64,000 nt of DNA from Cytophagales bacterium (GCA_013298025.1 JAAFJE010000002.1:1-64000); one strand, 5' to 3'; counted from the stretch's first letter, positions 24,020 to 33,259 are shown. Notes: a model not told the origin generated them from the letters alone. Translations and numbers: made by a program.

Positions 24020-24364
24020 CTAAGAAGCAACCGAAGCTGCCGCTATGTCGGCAAAATTGATGTCGAAATGCGAGGCATGATACGTACAAACGCCGTTTTG
24101 AATGACCAACACTTGCGGTGATTCGTGTGCTACGCCAAATTGTGTAGCAATTTGACTAGAAATCGGGCGGTACGCTATCAGGTCTAAATAATAAGGTTTT
24201 AAATCTCCTGCCAATTCGTCTTTCCATTGACGCTCTACTCGTGATAAGGAAGTAGCCGAAATAGAACAACGGGTACTATGCTTGAAAATCAATACAGGAT
24301 GTTGCTGCGATTCCTCAACAATATCATTAAGTTGTTGGCTATCTGTTAGTTTTGTCCAATTCAT
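24020..24364 (-). CDS. ytxJ: Bacillithiol-system redox protein YtxJ
   Basis: 114 aa thioredoxin-fold protein. VLIFKHSTRCSISATSLSRVERQW carries the single active cysteine of the YtxJ (DUF2847) family, and SPQVLVIQNG holds the cis-proline region. It is thought to de-bacillithiolate proteins, acting as a monothiol bacilliredoxin. Its presence implies that the organism makes bacillithiol rather than glutathione. Divergent from waaA. Confidence 0.88.
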   Translation of the reverse strand: MNWTKLTDSQQLNDIVEESQQHPVLIFKHSTRCSISATSLSRVERQWKDELAGDLKPYYLDLIAYRPISSQIATQFGVAHESPQVLVIQNGVCTYHASHFDINFADIAAASVAS

Positions 24365-24408
24365 CGGTACAATATACTTTTTTATTTTATAGAGAAACGA
24401 AATCCTGT

Positions 24409-24416
24409 TAAATTTG
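24409..24416 (+). promoter_or_regulatory. -7 box of waaA-rsgA
   Basis: TAAATTTG matches TAnnTTTG, 31 bp upstream of the TTG start of waaA at 24447. Confidence 0.5.
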
Positions 24417-24446
24417 ATTCAAAATTAACCAATCAATTTTATTCTC

Positions 24447-25718
24447 TTGGCGAAAGTATTCTATAACATTTCTATTTATTTGTATCAAGCATTGATGAGG
24501 CTGGTAGCTGCGTTTCATCCAAAGGCAAAATTGTGGGTCGATGGTCGTAAAGACTGGTATCAACTCATGCAAAAAGCCGTTTTAGCCAAAGGCAAAGCTC
24601 CTGTAGCATGGTTTCACTGTGCCAGTTTGGGCGAATTTGAGCAGGGTCGCCCTGTGATAGAGGGCTTCAAAAAAGCTTTTCCCGACTACCAGATTTTGCT
24701 CACCTTTTTTTCTCCTTCGGGCTACGAAGTACGCAAAAACTACGACCAAGCCGATTTTATTTTTTACTTGCCCGTCGATACTCCAGCCAATGCCCAACGA
24801 TTTGTTGCCTTGTTTCAGCCCAAAGTTGCCTTTTTTGTGAAATACGAATTTTGGCATAATTACTTAAATGCCTTAGCCCAATCGGGAGCTATCAGTATTT
24901 CATTTTCGGCTATATTCAGGCCACAGCAAATTTTCTTTCGTTGGTATGGCGGATTCAATCGGCGTACTTTGGGGTATTTTACCCATATCTTCGTACAAAA
25001 TGAAATTTCTCTCAAACTATTGCAACACATTGGTTTGAGCCAAATTAGCATCGGTGGCGATACTCGTTTCGACAGAGTAAAACAAATTGCAGATGCCAAA
25101 AAAGAGATTCTTCCAGCCAAAATCTTTAAAGGCGATACTAAAGTTTTGATTGTAGGTTCTTGTTGGAAAGAAGATTTTGAGGTGCTTTGTCCGTTTATCA
25201 ATACTTTTGAACAACCGCTAAAAATCATCATTGCTCCGCACGAAATTAACCCTACAGCAATAGCTACTTGGCAACAAATGCTTACCAAACCTAGCCTCTT
25301 GTATTCGGAAGCCCTTGCAGACCCAGCACAATTGACTCATACAGAAGTATTAATCATTGATAATATCGGAATGCTTTCGTCTTTGTACCAATACGCCGAG
25401 TACGCTTGGATAGGCGGAGCGTACCACAAAGGTTTGCACAATACCCTCGAAGCCGCTACGTTTGGCTTGCCCATTTTCTTTGGGAACAAAACCTATACCA
25501 AATTCCAAGAAGCCATGCAATTGATTGCCCTCGAAGGAGCTTTCCCGATTGCCGATACTGCCGAATTTACAGCGAAGTTTCTACCTTTGTACCAAAATGA
25601 GGCTTTTTACCAACAAAAATCGCAGGCGATTCAGCAATTTGTAGGGAAAAACTTAGGAGCAACTCAACAAATCATCAACTTTGTTCAATCTTTTACGGCA
25701 AAATCATTCGATGTATAA
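24447..25718 (+). CDS. waaA: 3-deoxy-D-manno-octulosonic acid (Kdo) transferase
   Basis: 423 aa, GT30 family. N-terminal hydrophobic anchor (FYNISIYLYQALMRLVAAF). The family segments WFHCASLGEFEQGRPVIEGF, LTFFSPSGYEVRKNYDQADFIFYLPVDT, VKYEFWHNYL and GGAYHKGLHNTLEAATFGLPIFFG are all present. It transfers Kdo from CMP-Kdo to lipid IVA on the cytoplasmic face of the inner membrane, completing the LPS inner core. The start is a TTG: an in-frame stop at 24426 leaves no upstream ATG, and homologues begin near this point. The gene overlaps rsgA by 8 bp. Confidence 0.93.
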   Translation: MAKVFYNISIYLYQALMRLVAAFHPKAKLWVDGRKDWYQLMQKAVLAKGKAPVAWFHCASLGEFEQGRPVIEGFKKAFPDYQILLTFFSPSGYEVRKNYDQADFIFYLPVDTPANAQRFVALFQPKVAFFVKYEFWHNYLNALAQSGAISISFSAIFRPQQIFFRWYGGFNRRTLGYFTHIFVQNEISLKLLQHIGLSQISIGGDTRFDRVKQIADAKKEILPAKIFKGDTKVLIVGSCWKEDFEVLCPFINTFEQPLKIIIAPHEINPTAIATWQQMLTKPSLLYSEALADPAQLTHTEVLIIDNIGMLSSLYQYAEYAWIGGAYHKGLHNTLEAATFGLPIFFGNKTYTKFQEAMQLIALEGAFPIADTAEFTAKFLPLYQNEAFYQQKSQAIQQFVGKNLGATQQIINFVQSFTAKSFDV

Positions 25719-26640
25719 TACAGGTTTAGTGGTACGGTCAACAGGCTCATGGTACGAAGTGCTTACAACGGATAAGCATATTTGGCAATGCCGCCTCAAA
25801 GGAAAATTTAAAATAAAAGGGCTGAAAACCTCCAATCCTATTGCCGTAGGCGATAAGGTAAAATTTGAGGTAGAAGATGTCATAGAAAATACAGGGATTA
25901 TTTTTGAAATAGAACCTCGTGAAAATTATATCATTCGTAAATCAGTTCATAAAACAGGGCATGGGCATATTTTAGCAGCCAACCTCGACCAAGCCGTTAT
26001 TATCGTTACGCTCAATTATCCTCGTACTTCCTTGGGATTTTTGGATAGGTTTTTGGTTTCCGCCGAATCGTTCAGGATTCCCGTCACGATTGTGTTTAAT
26101 AAAGTAGATTTACTTTCGGAAGAAGAAAAAGATTACCTTGCCGATTTGGCGGCGATGTACGAAGCAATTGGTTATCCTTGCGTTTTTACTTCTGCTGTGC
26201 AAAATATTGGTATAGCAGAATTTAGTCATTTACTTTCGGGAAAAATCACGTTGCTTTCTGGTCATTCGGGCGTAGGGAAATCGTCGTTGGTCAATGTAAT
26301 TGCCCCCGATTTAGACCTAAAAACCTCTGCCATTTCCGATTTTGCCAACAAAGGTGTGCATACCACTACCTTTGCTACGATGTTTGAAATAGCAGAAGAT
26401 AGCTATATTATTGACACGCCGGGCATCAAAGAGCTAGGACTTATCGACATAGAGCCAAGCGAATTATCGCACTTTTTTCCAGAAATGCGTGCCAAGCTGG
26501 GCGATTGTAAATTTCATAATTGCAAACATCTCAACGAACCCCATTGTGCAGTGTTAGAGGCGGTAGCCACAGGCGAAATTGCCGAGAGTCGCTACATGAG
26601 CTATCTCAGTATGATGGACAACGACGATAACCGTAGGTAA
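25711..26640 (+). CDS. rsgA: Ribosome small-subunit-dependent GTPase A
   Basis: 309 aa from the ATG at 25711, which overlaps the waaA stop; a TTG at 25681 is in frame but would lie deep inside waaA. Layout: N-terminal OB fold (GKFKIKGLKTSNPIAVGDKVKFEV), circularly permuted GTPase (FNKVDLLSEEEK for G4 precedes G1 GHSGVGKSSLVN, then DTPGIKELGL for G3), and a C-terminal zinc finger (GDCKFHNCKHLNEPHCAV). RsgA helps the late maturation of the 30S subunit. Translational coupling with waaA is likely. Confidence 0.95.
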   Translation: MYNTGLVVRSTGSWYEVLTTDKHIWQCRLKGKFKIKGLKTSNPIAVGDKVKFEVEDVIENTGIIFEIEPRENYIIRKSVHKTGHGHILAANLDQAVIIVTLNYPRTSLGFLDRFLVSAESFRIPVTIVFNKVDLLSEEEKDYLADLAAMYEAIGYPCVFTSAVQNIGIAEFSHLLSGKITLLSGHSGVGKSSLVNVIAPDLDLKTSAISDFANKGVHTTTFATMFEIAEDSYIIDTPGIKELGLIDIEPSELSHFFPEMRAKLGDCKFHNCKHLNEPHCAVLEAVATGEIAESRYMSYLSMMDNDDNRR

Positions 26641-26865
26641 GTGTATTGAGTGAATGAGTGATTGAGCGATTTGTGAATTAAATATTTTATTTTCAAGTAC
26701 TTATAAATAAATTTAGAATTGACTAAAATTGTAGGTCACTGAAAATCAATACGCTAATTAGTAATGTGAGGCTGTACGAAGGGTTTTATTTTGTTCAAAA
26801 ACATTGTAATAATTTGATTGCGAGTTTTTAATAGATTGTTCAATTATTAATACAAAATATAAAAT

Positions 26866-27762
26866 ATGAATATCTGGGGCATCGACTTAGGCGGTACCAA
26901 AATTGAATGTGCAGTATTGGCACACGATAGTTTTTCGGTCTTAACCAGAAAACGCTTACCTACCGAAGCCGATAAAGGCTACGAGCATATTTTAGCTCAA
27001 ATCAAGAAATTGATTGATTTGGTAGCAGAAGAATTGGGCGAATATCCCACCAACATAGGATTTGCTACGCCGGGTGTACTCGACCCAAGCACCCAAACCA
27101 TGAAAAACTGCAATACCGTTTGCATGAATGGCAAACCCATGAACCAAGATTTGGAAGCCATTTTGGGTATTCCTGTCAAGTTGGCAAACGATGCCAATTG
27201 CTTTGCATTGGCGGAGGCTTTGATGGGTGCTGGCAAGGATTATGCTAATGCCGAGTTGGTGTTTGGGGTAATTATGGGTACAGGCGTAGGCGGCGGCTTG
27301 GTAGTTCATGGTAAAATCATCAATGGACAGCACGGCATTGGTGGCGAATGGGGACACAACATTTTGGAAGAAAACGGCGAGCCTTGTTACTGTGGTAAAT
27401 CGGGTTGCGTAGAAAAAGTGATTGCAGGCCCAGCCCTCGAAAAATACTATGCCAGCATTTCGGGCACACCTCGCAAGTTGAAAGAAATTCTCGACTTGCA
27501 TCTTGCCCAAGCCGACCCTCATGCCACGGCTACGATTGAACGCCTATTAGAAAATTACGGCAGAGCTATTTCTACCATTATCAATGTATTAGACCCCAAT
27601 TTGATTGTGATTGGCGGTGGCGTTGGCAATATCGACTTGCTTTATACAGAAGGCTACGAACGTATCAAGAAATACATATTTAACGATAAAAAAATCACTA
27701 CGCCGATTGTCAAGCCTTTGTTGGGCGACAGTGCAGGCGTGTTTGGTGCGGCTTTGTTGTAA
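26866..27762 (+). CDS. ROK-family sugar kinase
   Basis: 298 aa. ATP-binding start MNIWGIDLGGTKIECAVL, substrate loop FATPGVLDP, LANDANCFALAEAL with the catalytic Asp, MGTGVGGGLVVHGK, and the ROK zinc site GHNILEENGEPCYCGKSGCVE (His plus CxCGxxGC). It phosphorylates a hexose: glucose, fructose, mannose or an N-acetylhexosamine are all possible. No sugar-use genes are adjacent. A strong terminator follows. Confidence 0.9.
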   Translation: MNIWGIDLGGTKIECAVLAHDSFSVLTRKRLPTEADKGYEHILAQIKKLIDLVAEELGEYPTNIGFATPGVLDPSTQTMKNCNTVCMNGKPMNQDLEAILGIPVKLANDANCFALAEALMGAGKDYANAELVFGVIMGTGVGGGLVVHGKIINGQHGIGGEWGHNILEENGEPCYCGKSGCVEKVIAGPALEKYYASISGTPRKLKEILDLHLAQADPHATATIERLLENYGRAISTIINVLDPNLIVIGGGVGNIDLLYTEGYERIKKYIFNDKKITTPIVKPLLGDSAGVFGAALL

Positions 27763-27783
27763 AGAAAGAACGTTTCAAGACTT

Positions 27784-27830
27784 AAAAACCACAGTATTAC
27801 TGCGAACGCTTGGTAATGCTGTGGTTTTTT
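27784..27830 (+). terminator. Terminator of the ROK kinase gene (member of a dispersed repeat)
   Basis: AAAAACCACAGTATTAC pairs with GTAATGCTGTGGTTTTT, one G.T pair, followed by a T run. A diverged relative lies at 40477-40522. Confidence 0.8.
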
Positions 27831-27866
27831 CATGAAATCTCTCCATCCGACAAAGCATAATTTGAA

Positions 27867-28805
27867 CTATACATCTGTGCTAATATCATACTTTTTTGTC
27901 GTTGATTGTCTGTATTCTTGGGGTGTCAAACCTGTTTTATTCTTAAATAAGCGACCAAAATAGTGGGGATAGTTAAACCCTAAATGATAAGCAATGCCAC
28001 TTACTGGTTCATTTTCACGAAGCAGTAATGTTTTGGCTTTTTCTACAATAAAATTATTTACATGGTCTTTGATGGCTAATCCTGTTTCTTTTTTCAGCAA
28101 ATCGCTTAAATAATTTCCAGAAAGATGTATTTTCTCGGAAAAATATTCTACTGACGGGATGCCTGTTTCCGCAAATTCTCCATTTTTATAATAGCTATTT
28201 AGTAGGGTATGAAATTTGCTAACAATATCAGAATTTTGTGTTGACCGGGTGTTGAATTGCCTTTCATAATATCTTCTTGATAAATTCAATAACAACTCTA
28301 AAGACGATGAAATGACGGTTTGGCTATGATTATCTATCCGTTCTGAAATTTCATTTTGAATCATCGCCTTACAATTTGTAATGGTCTTTTCTTCTGCATC
28401 CGACAAATGAAGGGCTTCGTATATATCATAAGAAAAAAAGCCATAATTTTCAATTTTATGTCCCAAAGAAGTATTACGAATTAAATCGGGATGGAAAAAT
28501 AACATCCATCCCCGTATTTCATCCAATTCCTGTGTTTTGGATACAGACTGTACTTGATTGGGTGCAGTAAAAAATAATATACCTTCGTCAAAATCATACG
28601 TGTTTCTTCCATATTGCAAGCCACAACTCTTGTCCTTTAACCCAACCACATATAATTCTGAGGTGTATTTTACCCCAACATATTGTTCTGGGATTTGCCA
28701 CTTTGAAACATCAATAATGCTAATCAAAGGATGAGTAGGTTTTTCAAAACCAAAAACCTGATGCAATTGGCTGATTGATTTTATATTCTGAATCTCCTGT
28801 TTCAT
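27867..28805 (-). CDS. AraC-family transcriptional regulator (module 1)
   Basis: 312 aa from the ATG at 28805, one base after the SRPBCC stop; a TTG at 28823 would overlap that gene. The N-terminal part is a cupin-like sensing region (VVGLKDKSCGLQYGRNTYDFDEGILFF). The C-terminal 100 residues form the double HTH: PSVEYFSEKIHLSGNYLSDLLKKETGLA and EPVSGIAYHLGFNYPHYFGRLFKNKTGLTPQEYR. It is the last gene of an SDR-SRPBCC-AraC operon and probably regulates that operon. Closely related in layout to the regulator at 34432-35322. Confidence 0.9.
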   Translation of the reverse strand: MKQEIQNIKSISQLHQVFGFEKPTHPLISIIDVSKWQIPEQYVGVKYTSELYVVGLKDKSCGLQYGRNTYDFDEGILFFTAPNQVQSVSKTQELDEIRGWMLFFHPDLIRNTSLGHKIENYGFFSYDIYEALHLSDAEEKTITNCKAMIQNEISERIDNHSQTVISSSLELLLNLSRRYYERQFNTRSTQNSDIVSKFHTLLNSYYKNGEFAETGIPSVEYFSEKIHLSGNYLSDLLKKETGLAIKDHVNNFIVEKAKTLLLRENEPVSGIAYHLGFNYPHYFGRLFKNKTGLTPQEYRQSTTKKYDISTDV

Positions 28806-28806
28806 T

Positions 28807-29235
28807 TCACTTGCTATTTTCAATGCGTTGTTTCAAGAGAATATTATGTTGTTTAAAAGCATTGTGCATTTTTTTCATTAGCTTATCAGACAGAAAGTAT
28901 GAAAATACGCCTGTAAAATACTCTCCGTGCAATAATTCAACTTGGTTTTCTGAAATTTCTTTTAGCCTGTAGTAATGTTCTGCCGCCAACAAAAAATTGG
29001 CTACCTGCATTCCTTTCCAAACCATTTCATGATTTACTTTATAGCTTGTCAAAACCGGCGAATAAGTATTTTTTAAAGGTACTATATACGTAGAAATTTT
29101 TGAGCCGACTTCCATTGCACCCTCTAATTTACCTACAATAGGATTCCAAGCTGGATAGTCTTTAAAATTTACAAGCTCATTCCAGACCGTATCAACAGAA
29201 GCATTGATAAGGATTGATGTATGATACTGTTTCAT
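28807..29235 (-). CDS. SRPBCC-domain protein (polyketide cyclase/START-like)
   Basis: 142 aa. SRPBCC start HTSILINASVDTVWNELVNFKDYPAWNPIVGKLEGAMEVGSKISTYI is split over beta-1 and the helix-loop region, followed by beta strands with HYYRLKEISENQVELLHGEYFTGVF. These helix-grip proteins bind hydrophobic ligands in a central cavity. It lies 20 bp after the SDR gene and 1 bp before the AraC gene, so all three are one transcript. Substrate unknown. Confidence 0.85.
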   Translation of the reverse strand: MKQYHTSILINASVDTVWNELVNFKDYPAWNPIVGKLEGAMEVGSKISTYIVPLKNTYSPVLTSYKVNHEMVWKGMQVANFLLAAEHYYRLKEISENQVELLHGEYFTGVFSYFLSDKLMKKMHNAFKQHNILLKQRIENSK

Positions 29236-29255
29236 CTTAATATTTTTTGAATTGT

Positions 29256-30071
29256 TTAGAATTGGCTCATTAAGATTTTATCAAACATTCTGTCGCCCAA
29301 ATTCAATCTCATCCAAACCAAAGGTTTAGCCATGTAACCTACCAAATATCTAGTTTTAGGTTTATTTGAATTTACAATTTTAAGCACCGTTTTCGCAATA
29401 ACATCAGGGTTAGAGCCTTGCCCTTTTTCATATATTTTCTTTGTTGATGCAATGAGTTTATTGGTTAAGGTAGCGTAAGCACCCTTCAAGGAAAACTTGC
29501 TGATGTTTTGTAGCATAATATCTGACCATTCTGTTTTGATAATGCCTGGTTCAAGCACTACAACATTGATATTAAACTCTTTCAGTTCAATTCTCAAACA
29601 ATCACTAAAGCCTTCTACAGCGTGTTTACTTGCATGGTACCATGCTCCCATTGGTGTGTATAATTTTCCACCCATCGAAGAAGTGTTGATGATAGTTCCT
29701 GCATTAGCTTTTCGCATATAAGGCACTACCTTTTGTGTGATAGCTGCCAAGCCAAACACATTCACTTCAAATTGTTTTCTGGCTTCTTCCATAGGTACAT
29801 CTTCCACCGACCCAAAAAGTCCATAACCAGCATTGTTCCAAAGCACATCAATTTTACCTTCCTTTTGAATAATGGTATCAACTACTTTCTGAATGTCGGT
29901 TTCGTTTGTTACATCCATTGCTATCGGGTGGCCGCCCAATTGTTTTAGGTCTTGCATTTGTTCAATGCGTCTTGCAACCGTGTAAACGTTGTGTCCTTGA
30001 TTAATAAGCTCTTTGGCTGATTCTTTACCCATTCCTGAACTTGCTCCTGTGATTAAAATTACTTTTTTCAT
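29256..30071 (-). CDS. Short-chain dehydrogenase/reductase (module 1)
   Basis: 271 aa classical SDR: TGASSGMGKESA nucleotide loop, AMDVTN, NNAGYG, and the catalytic Ser with Tyr-x-x-x-Lys in WYHASKHAVEGF. LEPGIIKTEW follows. The first gene of an SDR-SRPBCC-AraC operon with a -7 box about 40 bp upstream. Oxidises or reduces a carbonyl/alcohol with NAD(P)(H); substrate unknown. Confidence 0.9.
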   Translation of the reverse strand: MKKVILITGASSGMGKESAKELINQGHNVYTVARRIEQMQDLKQLGGHPIAMDVTNETDIQKVVDTIIQKEGKIDVLWNNAGYGLFGSVEDVPMEEARKQFEVNVFGLAAITQKVVPYMRKANAGTIINTSSMGGKLYTPMGAWYHASKHAVEGFSDCLRIELKEFNINVVVLEPGIIKTEWSDIMLQNISKFSLKGAYATLTNKLIASTKKIYEKGQGSNPDVIAKTVLKIVNSNKPKTRYLVGYMAKPLVWMRLNLGDRMFDKILMSQF

Positions 30072-30108
30072 TTTTTTAAATTTTAAATGTTATCAATGAT
30101 TTACACCA

Positions 30109-30116
30109 CAAAAGTA
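30109..30116 (-). promoter_or_regulatory. -7 box of SDR operon 1
   Basis: Minus strand TACTTTTG matches TAnnTTTG, 38 bp upstream of the ATG at 30071. Confidence 0.55.
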
Positions 30117-30229
30117 ATTTTGAGAATCAAGATAGATTAACACAGTTAAGGGAATGTCTAACACAATTTACAGAATAAGTATATTTTTAACGTTAATTGC
30201 GTTGTCTTGGCTTGCGTATATAGCGTAAA

Positions 30230-31672
30230 CTAAAGTTTACTAATAGGCATATTTTCCATTGATGTAATAATTAAACCTCCTTGTGCTGGTATTTTTATTA
30301 AAAAACCATCTTTTAAAGAGTTGATATTAATATTTTCTTTGGGTAAACTCAAAGAAGTTCCATCTCCAGATGATAACTCTGTCAATTGGAATTTTGCAAA
30401 ATCTCCTCCTTTGAAATTTGGTATTGAAAAATTAGTTTCAATGTCGGTATCTCCCCAGTTAACAAAAGCGAAACTCCAATGTGATTTGTCTGAGAATGTT
30501 TGTTCTATCGCAACACCTCTCACTGAGGATAGCTTAAAATTGATAGGGTAAATAATGCCTCCAGCAGGAAAATAACGGCAGAGTAATGACCATGAATAAT
30601 ACCAAGGTCTTAATTTTATTCCTCCATTATTTCCAGCTATATTCCACATCCCAGGGTCTTTTCCATAGTCATACCCGTCAAGTGACCATGCCAATGCACC
30701 AGACTCCCCAGAACGAGCTACTTGAATACCATAATCAAATGCCAATAATCCATATTTGGGGGAGGTTGGGTTTATTATCGGCACAGGATCTAGTACAAAC
30801 CAATAATCAACGGAAGAAGAGAAACCTACTTCACTCAAAAAAACAGGTTTATTTGAAATGTCAATATTTTTAATTGTAGCTACTTCGTCTTTAAATTGTT
30901 GCTCCAGACTACCATTAATAACTTGGTTAATACCTGAATTAAGATAATAATGATGGTCATAACCACTCAATTCATATTTATTAAATCTGGCAGCAGATGA
31001 TGTCCATTCATCCCAAGAATCTGCACCACAAAAAAGATCTAATGGCAAGTTGGCAGCAGAAAAGCCATTGTAAGTATTTCTCATCATGAAAGACCATTTT
31101 TGAAAGTCCATACCCATTCCTTTGGGTTCATTCGTGGGTGTGTACCATCTAATATTAGAATATCCTTTAACACTAAATAATTGTTGAAACATATCAACTT
31201 GAAGTTTCTGAAAACTATTATCTCCCTCTGTAGAGTAAAAGGGAACATTATCATTGTGATCTAAAGTGGATTGCCAAAGTCCAGTCATTACAGGAATTTT
31301 CTTTTCTTTATAATAATCGAGAACCTTATAAAGAGAAAGCATAAAAGGAGAGTCCCAATCATAATTACCTACAACTCCAGATGGATTAAACCAAAAACGG
31401 TATAAAACTATTCTTACAAAAGATGGTTTTATATAATTTACCCGCTCCATAGTTAAATTCCATCGAGCATTGTCCCATACACCAATATCATGTCCATCAT
31501 TATCACGGTCAAGAGGGTCTTGATTATAGCCAAACCCTAGCCAAGATGAAGTTATGGGATTAGAAACAGTTGAATTTAGAGATTGATCAATACCTGTATT
31601 ATCTTTATTACAAGAAATTAAAAGTAAAAAAAGTCCAATTGCAATATAAAATTGATTAGTCTTGAGTTGCAT
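30230..31672 (-). CDS. Glycosidase-like (clan GH-A TIM barrel) lipoprotein
   Basis: 480 aa. The signal peptide ends in the lipobox LLLISC. The barrel contains FVRIVLYRFWFNP (beta-2), IPVMTGLW (beta-3), IRWYTPTNEPKG with the Asn-Glu pair expected for the acid/base of clan GH-A at the end of beta-4, DHHYYL (beta-5/6), PVFLSEVGF with a candidate nucleophile Glu at beta-7, and ALAWSLDGYDYG at beta-8. A C-terminal beta-sandwich follows, as in GH30/GH39-like enzymes. It likely hydrolyses a beta-linked glycan at the cell surface. No SusC/D pair or other carbohydrate genes are near. Codon use is AT-rich relative to waaA/rsgA. Confidence 0.65.
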   Translation of the reverse strand: MQLKTNQFYIAIGLFLLLISCNKDNTGIDQSLNSTVSNPITSSWLGFGYNQDPLDRDNDGHDIGVWDNARWNLTMERVNYIKPSFVRIVLYRFWFNPSGVVGNYDWDSPFMLSLYKVLDYYKEKKIPVMTGLWQSTLDHNDNVPFYSTEGDNSFQKLQVDMFQQLFSVKGYSNIRWYTPTNEPKGMGMDFQKWSFMMRNTYNGFSAANLPLDLFCGADSWDEWTSSAARFNKYELSGYDHHYYLNSGINQVINGSLEQQFKDEVATIKNIDISNKPVFLSEVGFSSSVDYWFVLDPVPIINPTSPKYGLLAFDYGIQVARSGESGALAWSLDGYDYGKDPGMWNIAGNNGGIKLRPWYYSWSLLCRYFPAGGIIYPINFKLSSVRGVAIEQTFSDKSHWSFAFVNWGDTDIETNFSIPNFKGGDFAKFQLTELSSGDGTSLSLPKENININSLKDGFLIKIPAQGGLIITSMENMPISKL

Positions 31673-32167
31673 AAATAATAGTGGAGTTTAAAAATTGTTA
31701 CCCTACAAAAATCTTTTTATCACTGTGACTAATAAAATTGTCTCGCCTGAGTCAGCTTGAGTTTTTGTCCCACAAAAATTTTGTTACTTTTGCCAATAAT
31801 ACTGCTGTTTCAAGTCCTCAACTTGTTGATACTCCTATTAGTATTACATTTTTTAATCTTGTTGTTTTTTATTATTGTGCCTTTTTAGAGTTGCTGCCAA
31901 CTTATAAATATACGAACTTTTACGTTTTTTAATTAAAAAAAATCTATTGATGTCAATAAAGCAATCGCTATTTTAAAAACACCTAAATTACTTATTATAA
32001 ATCAATTGCTTGTATTTTTATTAGTTTTCCCTTACCCTAAAATCACGAAATAGCTTTCCATTTTCACAAATAAAGCTTTTATGCTTTTGCTTAAAAAACG
32101 AAGATTATAAAGTTGTGTTAAAAGATGATTGGTTACTTGTACCACCAATGCAAGAGGTTATATTTAT
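31673..32167. other. Gene-free stretch before the minisatellite
   Basis: AT-rich DNA with no supported gene. A plus-strand frame at 31738-31932 has no family character and is probably chance. No convincing promoter or terminator structure was found. Confidence 0.45.
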
Positions 32168-32434
32168 TTTGCAGGAACTTATACCGTCGGTGCAGAAGCT
32201 AATAGTTACTTTGTAGGAACTCATCCCGTCGGTGCAGAAGCTAATAGTTATTTTGCAGGAACTCATCCCGTCGGTGCAGGAGCTAATAGTTACTTTACAG
32301 GAACTCATCCCGTCGGTGCAGGAGCTAATAGTTACTTTACAGGAACTCATCTCGTCAGTGCAGGAGCTAATAGTTACTTTGCGGGTGCTTATTTCGTCGG
32401 TGCAGGAGCTAATAGTTACTTTGCAGGTTATCCT
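32168..32434. repeat. 42-bp minisatellite, six copies plus a partial
   Basis: Units begin at 32168, 32210, 32252, 32294, 32336 and 32378, with a 15-bp partial at 32420. Units are about 85-98% alike. As 42 is a multiple of three, several frames stay open: plus strand VGAGANSYFTGTHP (14 residues) in 32129-32470, or the heptad-like LIPSVQELIVTLQE in 32232-32537, and minus strand MSSCKVTISSCTDG. The heptad-like frame would form a coiled coil. None has a convincing start signal. Copy number is likely variable between strains. Confidence 0.85.
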
Positions 32435-32615
32435 ATTTTTTTACGAACAACCTACATTTATCTCCATTGACTTAGGTGTAGCTTATAGATGTAAAGGGCA
32501 TTGCTGTAAAAAAGTCCTATTGCTATTGCTAAGATAGCTTTCTACAAAGATTTTATGCTTACGAAGCAGTACGAAGGCTACGTCCTATCAGGATACAACC
32601 TTGGTAGCATCAATT

Positions 32616-33251
32616 TCATCCTTTTTGGGTAGGTAACAACCCCAGCTTTGCTTTTAACTCCGCAATCTCGGCTTCCAAGTTTTTAATATGTTCGTATTGA
32701 GGTTTTAATACTTCCTCCATTTCTTCAACGGTATAGCGTGGTGTGATATGCTGTGGACAGTTCCAGTCGAAGGCTTCAACATGAAGCACCATCATCCGTT
32801 CGGGATGAAATTTATATCCTTCCAAATCAAGCAAATGGTATAAATCGGGGTTATCTTTCAACTTTACAACTTCGGCAGTGGCATATATTTTCAAACGTCT
32901 TTTGTTGGGATAATCAACCAAAAATAGCGATACTTTATTATTCGTAGCCAGATTACCTACCGTAATATACTGCATATTACCTTTGAAGTCGATGAAACCA
33001 AGCCTATTGGCATCCAAAACTTTGAGAAAGCCTTTAGACCCTCCTCGGTGTTGGATATAGGGAAACCCATTTTCGCCAGCAGTAGCCATATAAAAACTAT
33101 CTCGTTGAGCTATAAAACGCTGCTCAAATTTACCCATACCGTCGTAGGTCGTTTGTGCTTCCATACGAGCATACGTCGCACGGCTACCCATTTTTTCTTG
33201 TAGTTTTTTAGCTGCCGAGCTAAACCCAATTGCTGCGAAGTTCTTTGCCAT
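32616..33251 (-). CDS. Pyridoxamine-5'-phosphate oxidase-like FMN-binding protein
   Basis: 211 aa split-barrel flavoprotein: RDSFYMATAGENGFPYIQHRGG, FLKVLDANRLGFIDFKGN and YITVGNLATNNKVSLFLVDYPNKRRLKIYATAEVV. The end is a coiled coil (LKPQYEHIKNLEAEIAELKAKL). Proteins of this class reduce or bind small oxidised compounds with FMN. It lies 8 bp after a 57-codon gene and downstream of a TetR gene, and all three probably form one unit controlled by the palindromic operators. Confidence 0.88.
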   Translation of the reverse strand: MAKNFAAIGFSSAAKKLQEKMGSRATYARMEAQTTYDGMGKFEQRFIAQRDSFYMATAGENGFPYIQHRGGSKGFLKVLDANRLGFIDFKGNMQYITVGNLATNNKVSLFLVDYPNKRRLKIYATAEVVKLKDNPDLYHLLDLEGYKFHPERMMVLHVEAFDWNCPQHITPRYTVEEMEEVLKPQYEHIKNLEAEIAELKAKLGLLPTQKG

Positions 33252-33259
33252 GATTGCTG

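Noticed and set aside
27867-29235. Overlap of the AraC frame (from TTG 28823) with the SRPBCC gene
   Set aside because: The ATG at 28805 removes the overlap and matches the paralogue's start, so no overlap is claimed.
32105-32350. Minus-strand Cys/Ser repeat protein across the minisatellite
   Set aside because: It is one of several frames kept open by the 42-bp unit; nothing favours it as a real protein.
32168-32434. CRISPR array
   Set aside because: Units are contiguous 42-bp tandem copies without variable spacers and with no cas genes nearby.
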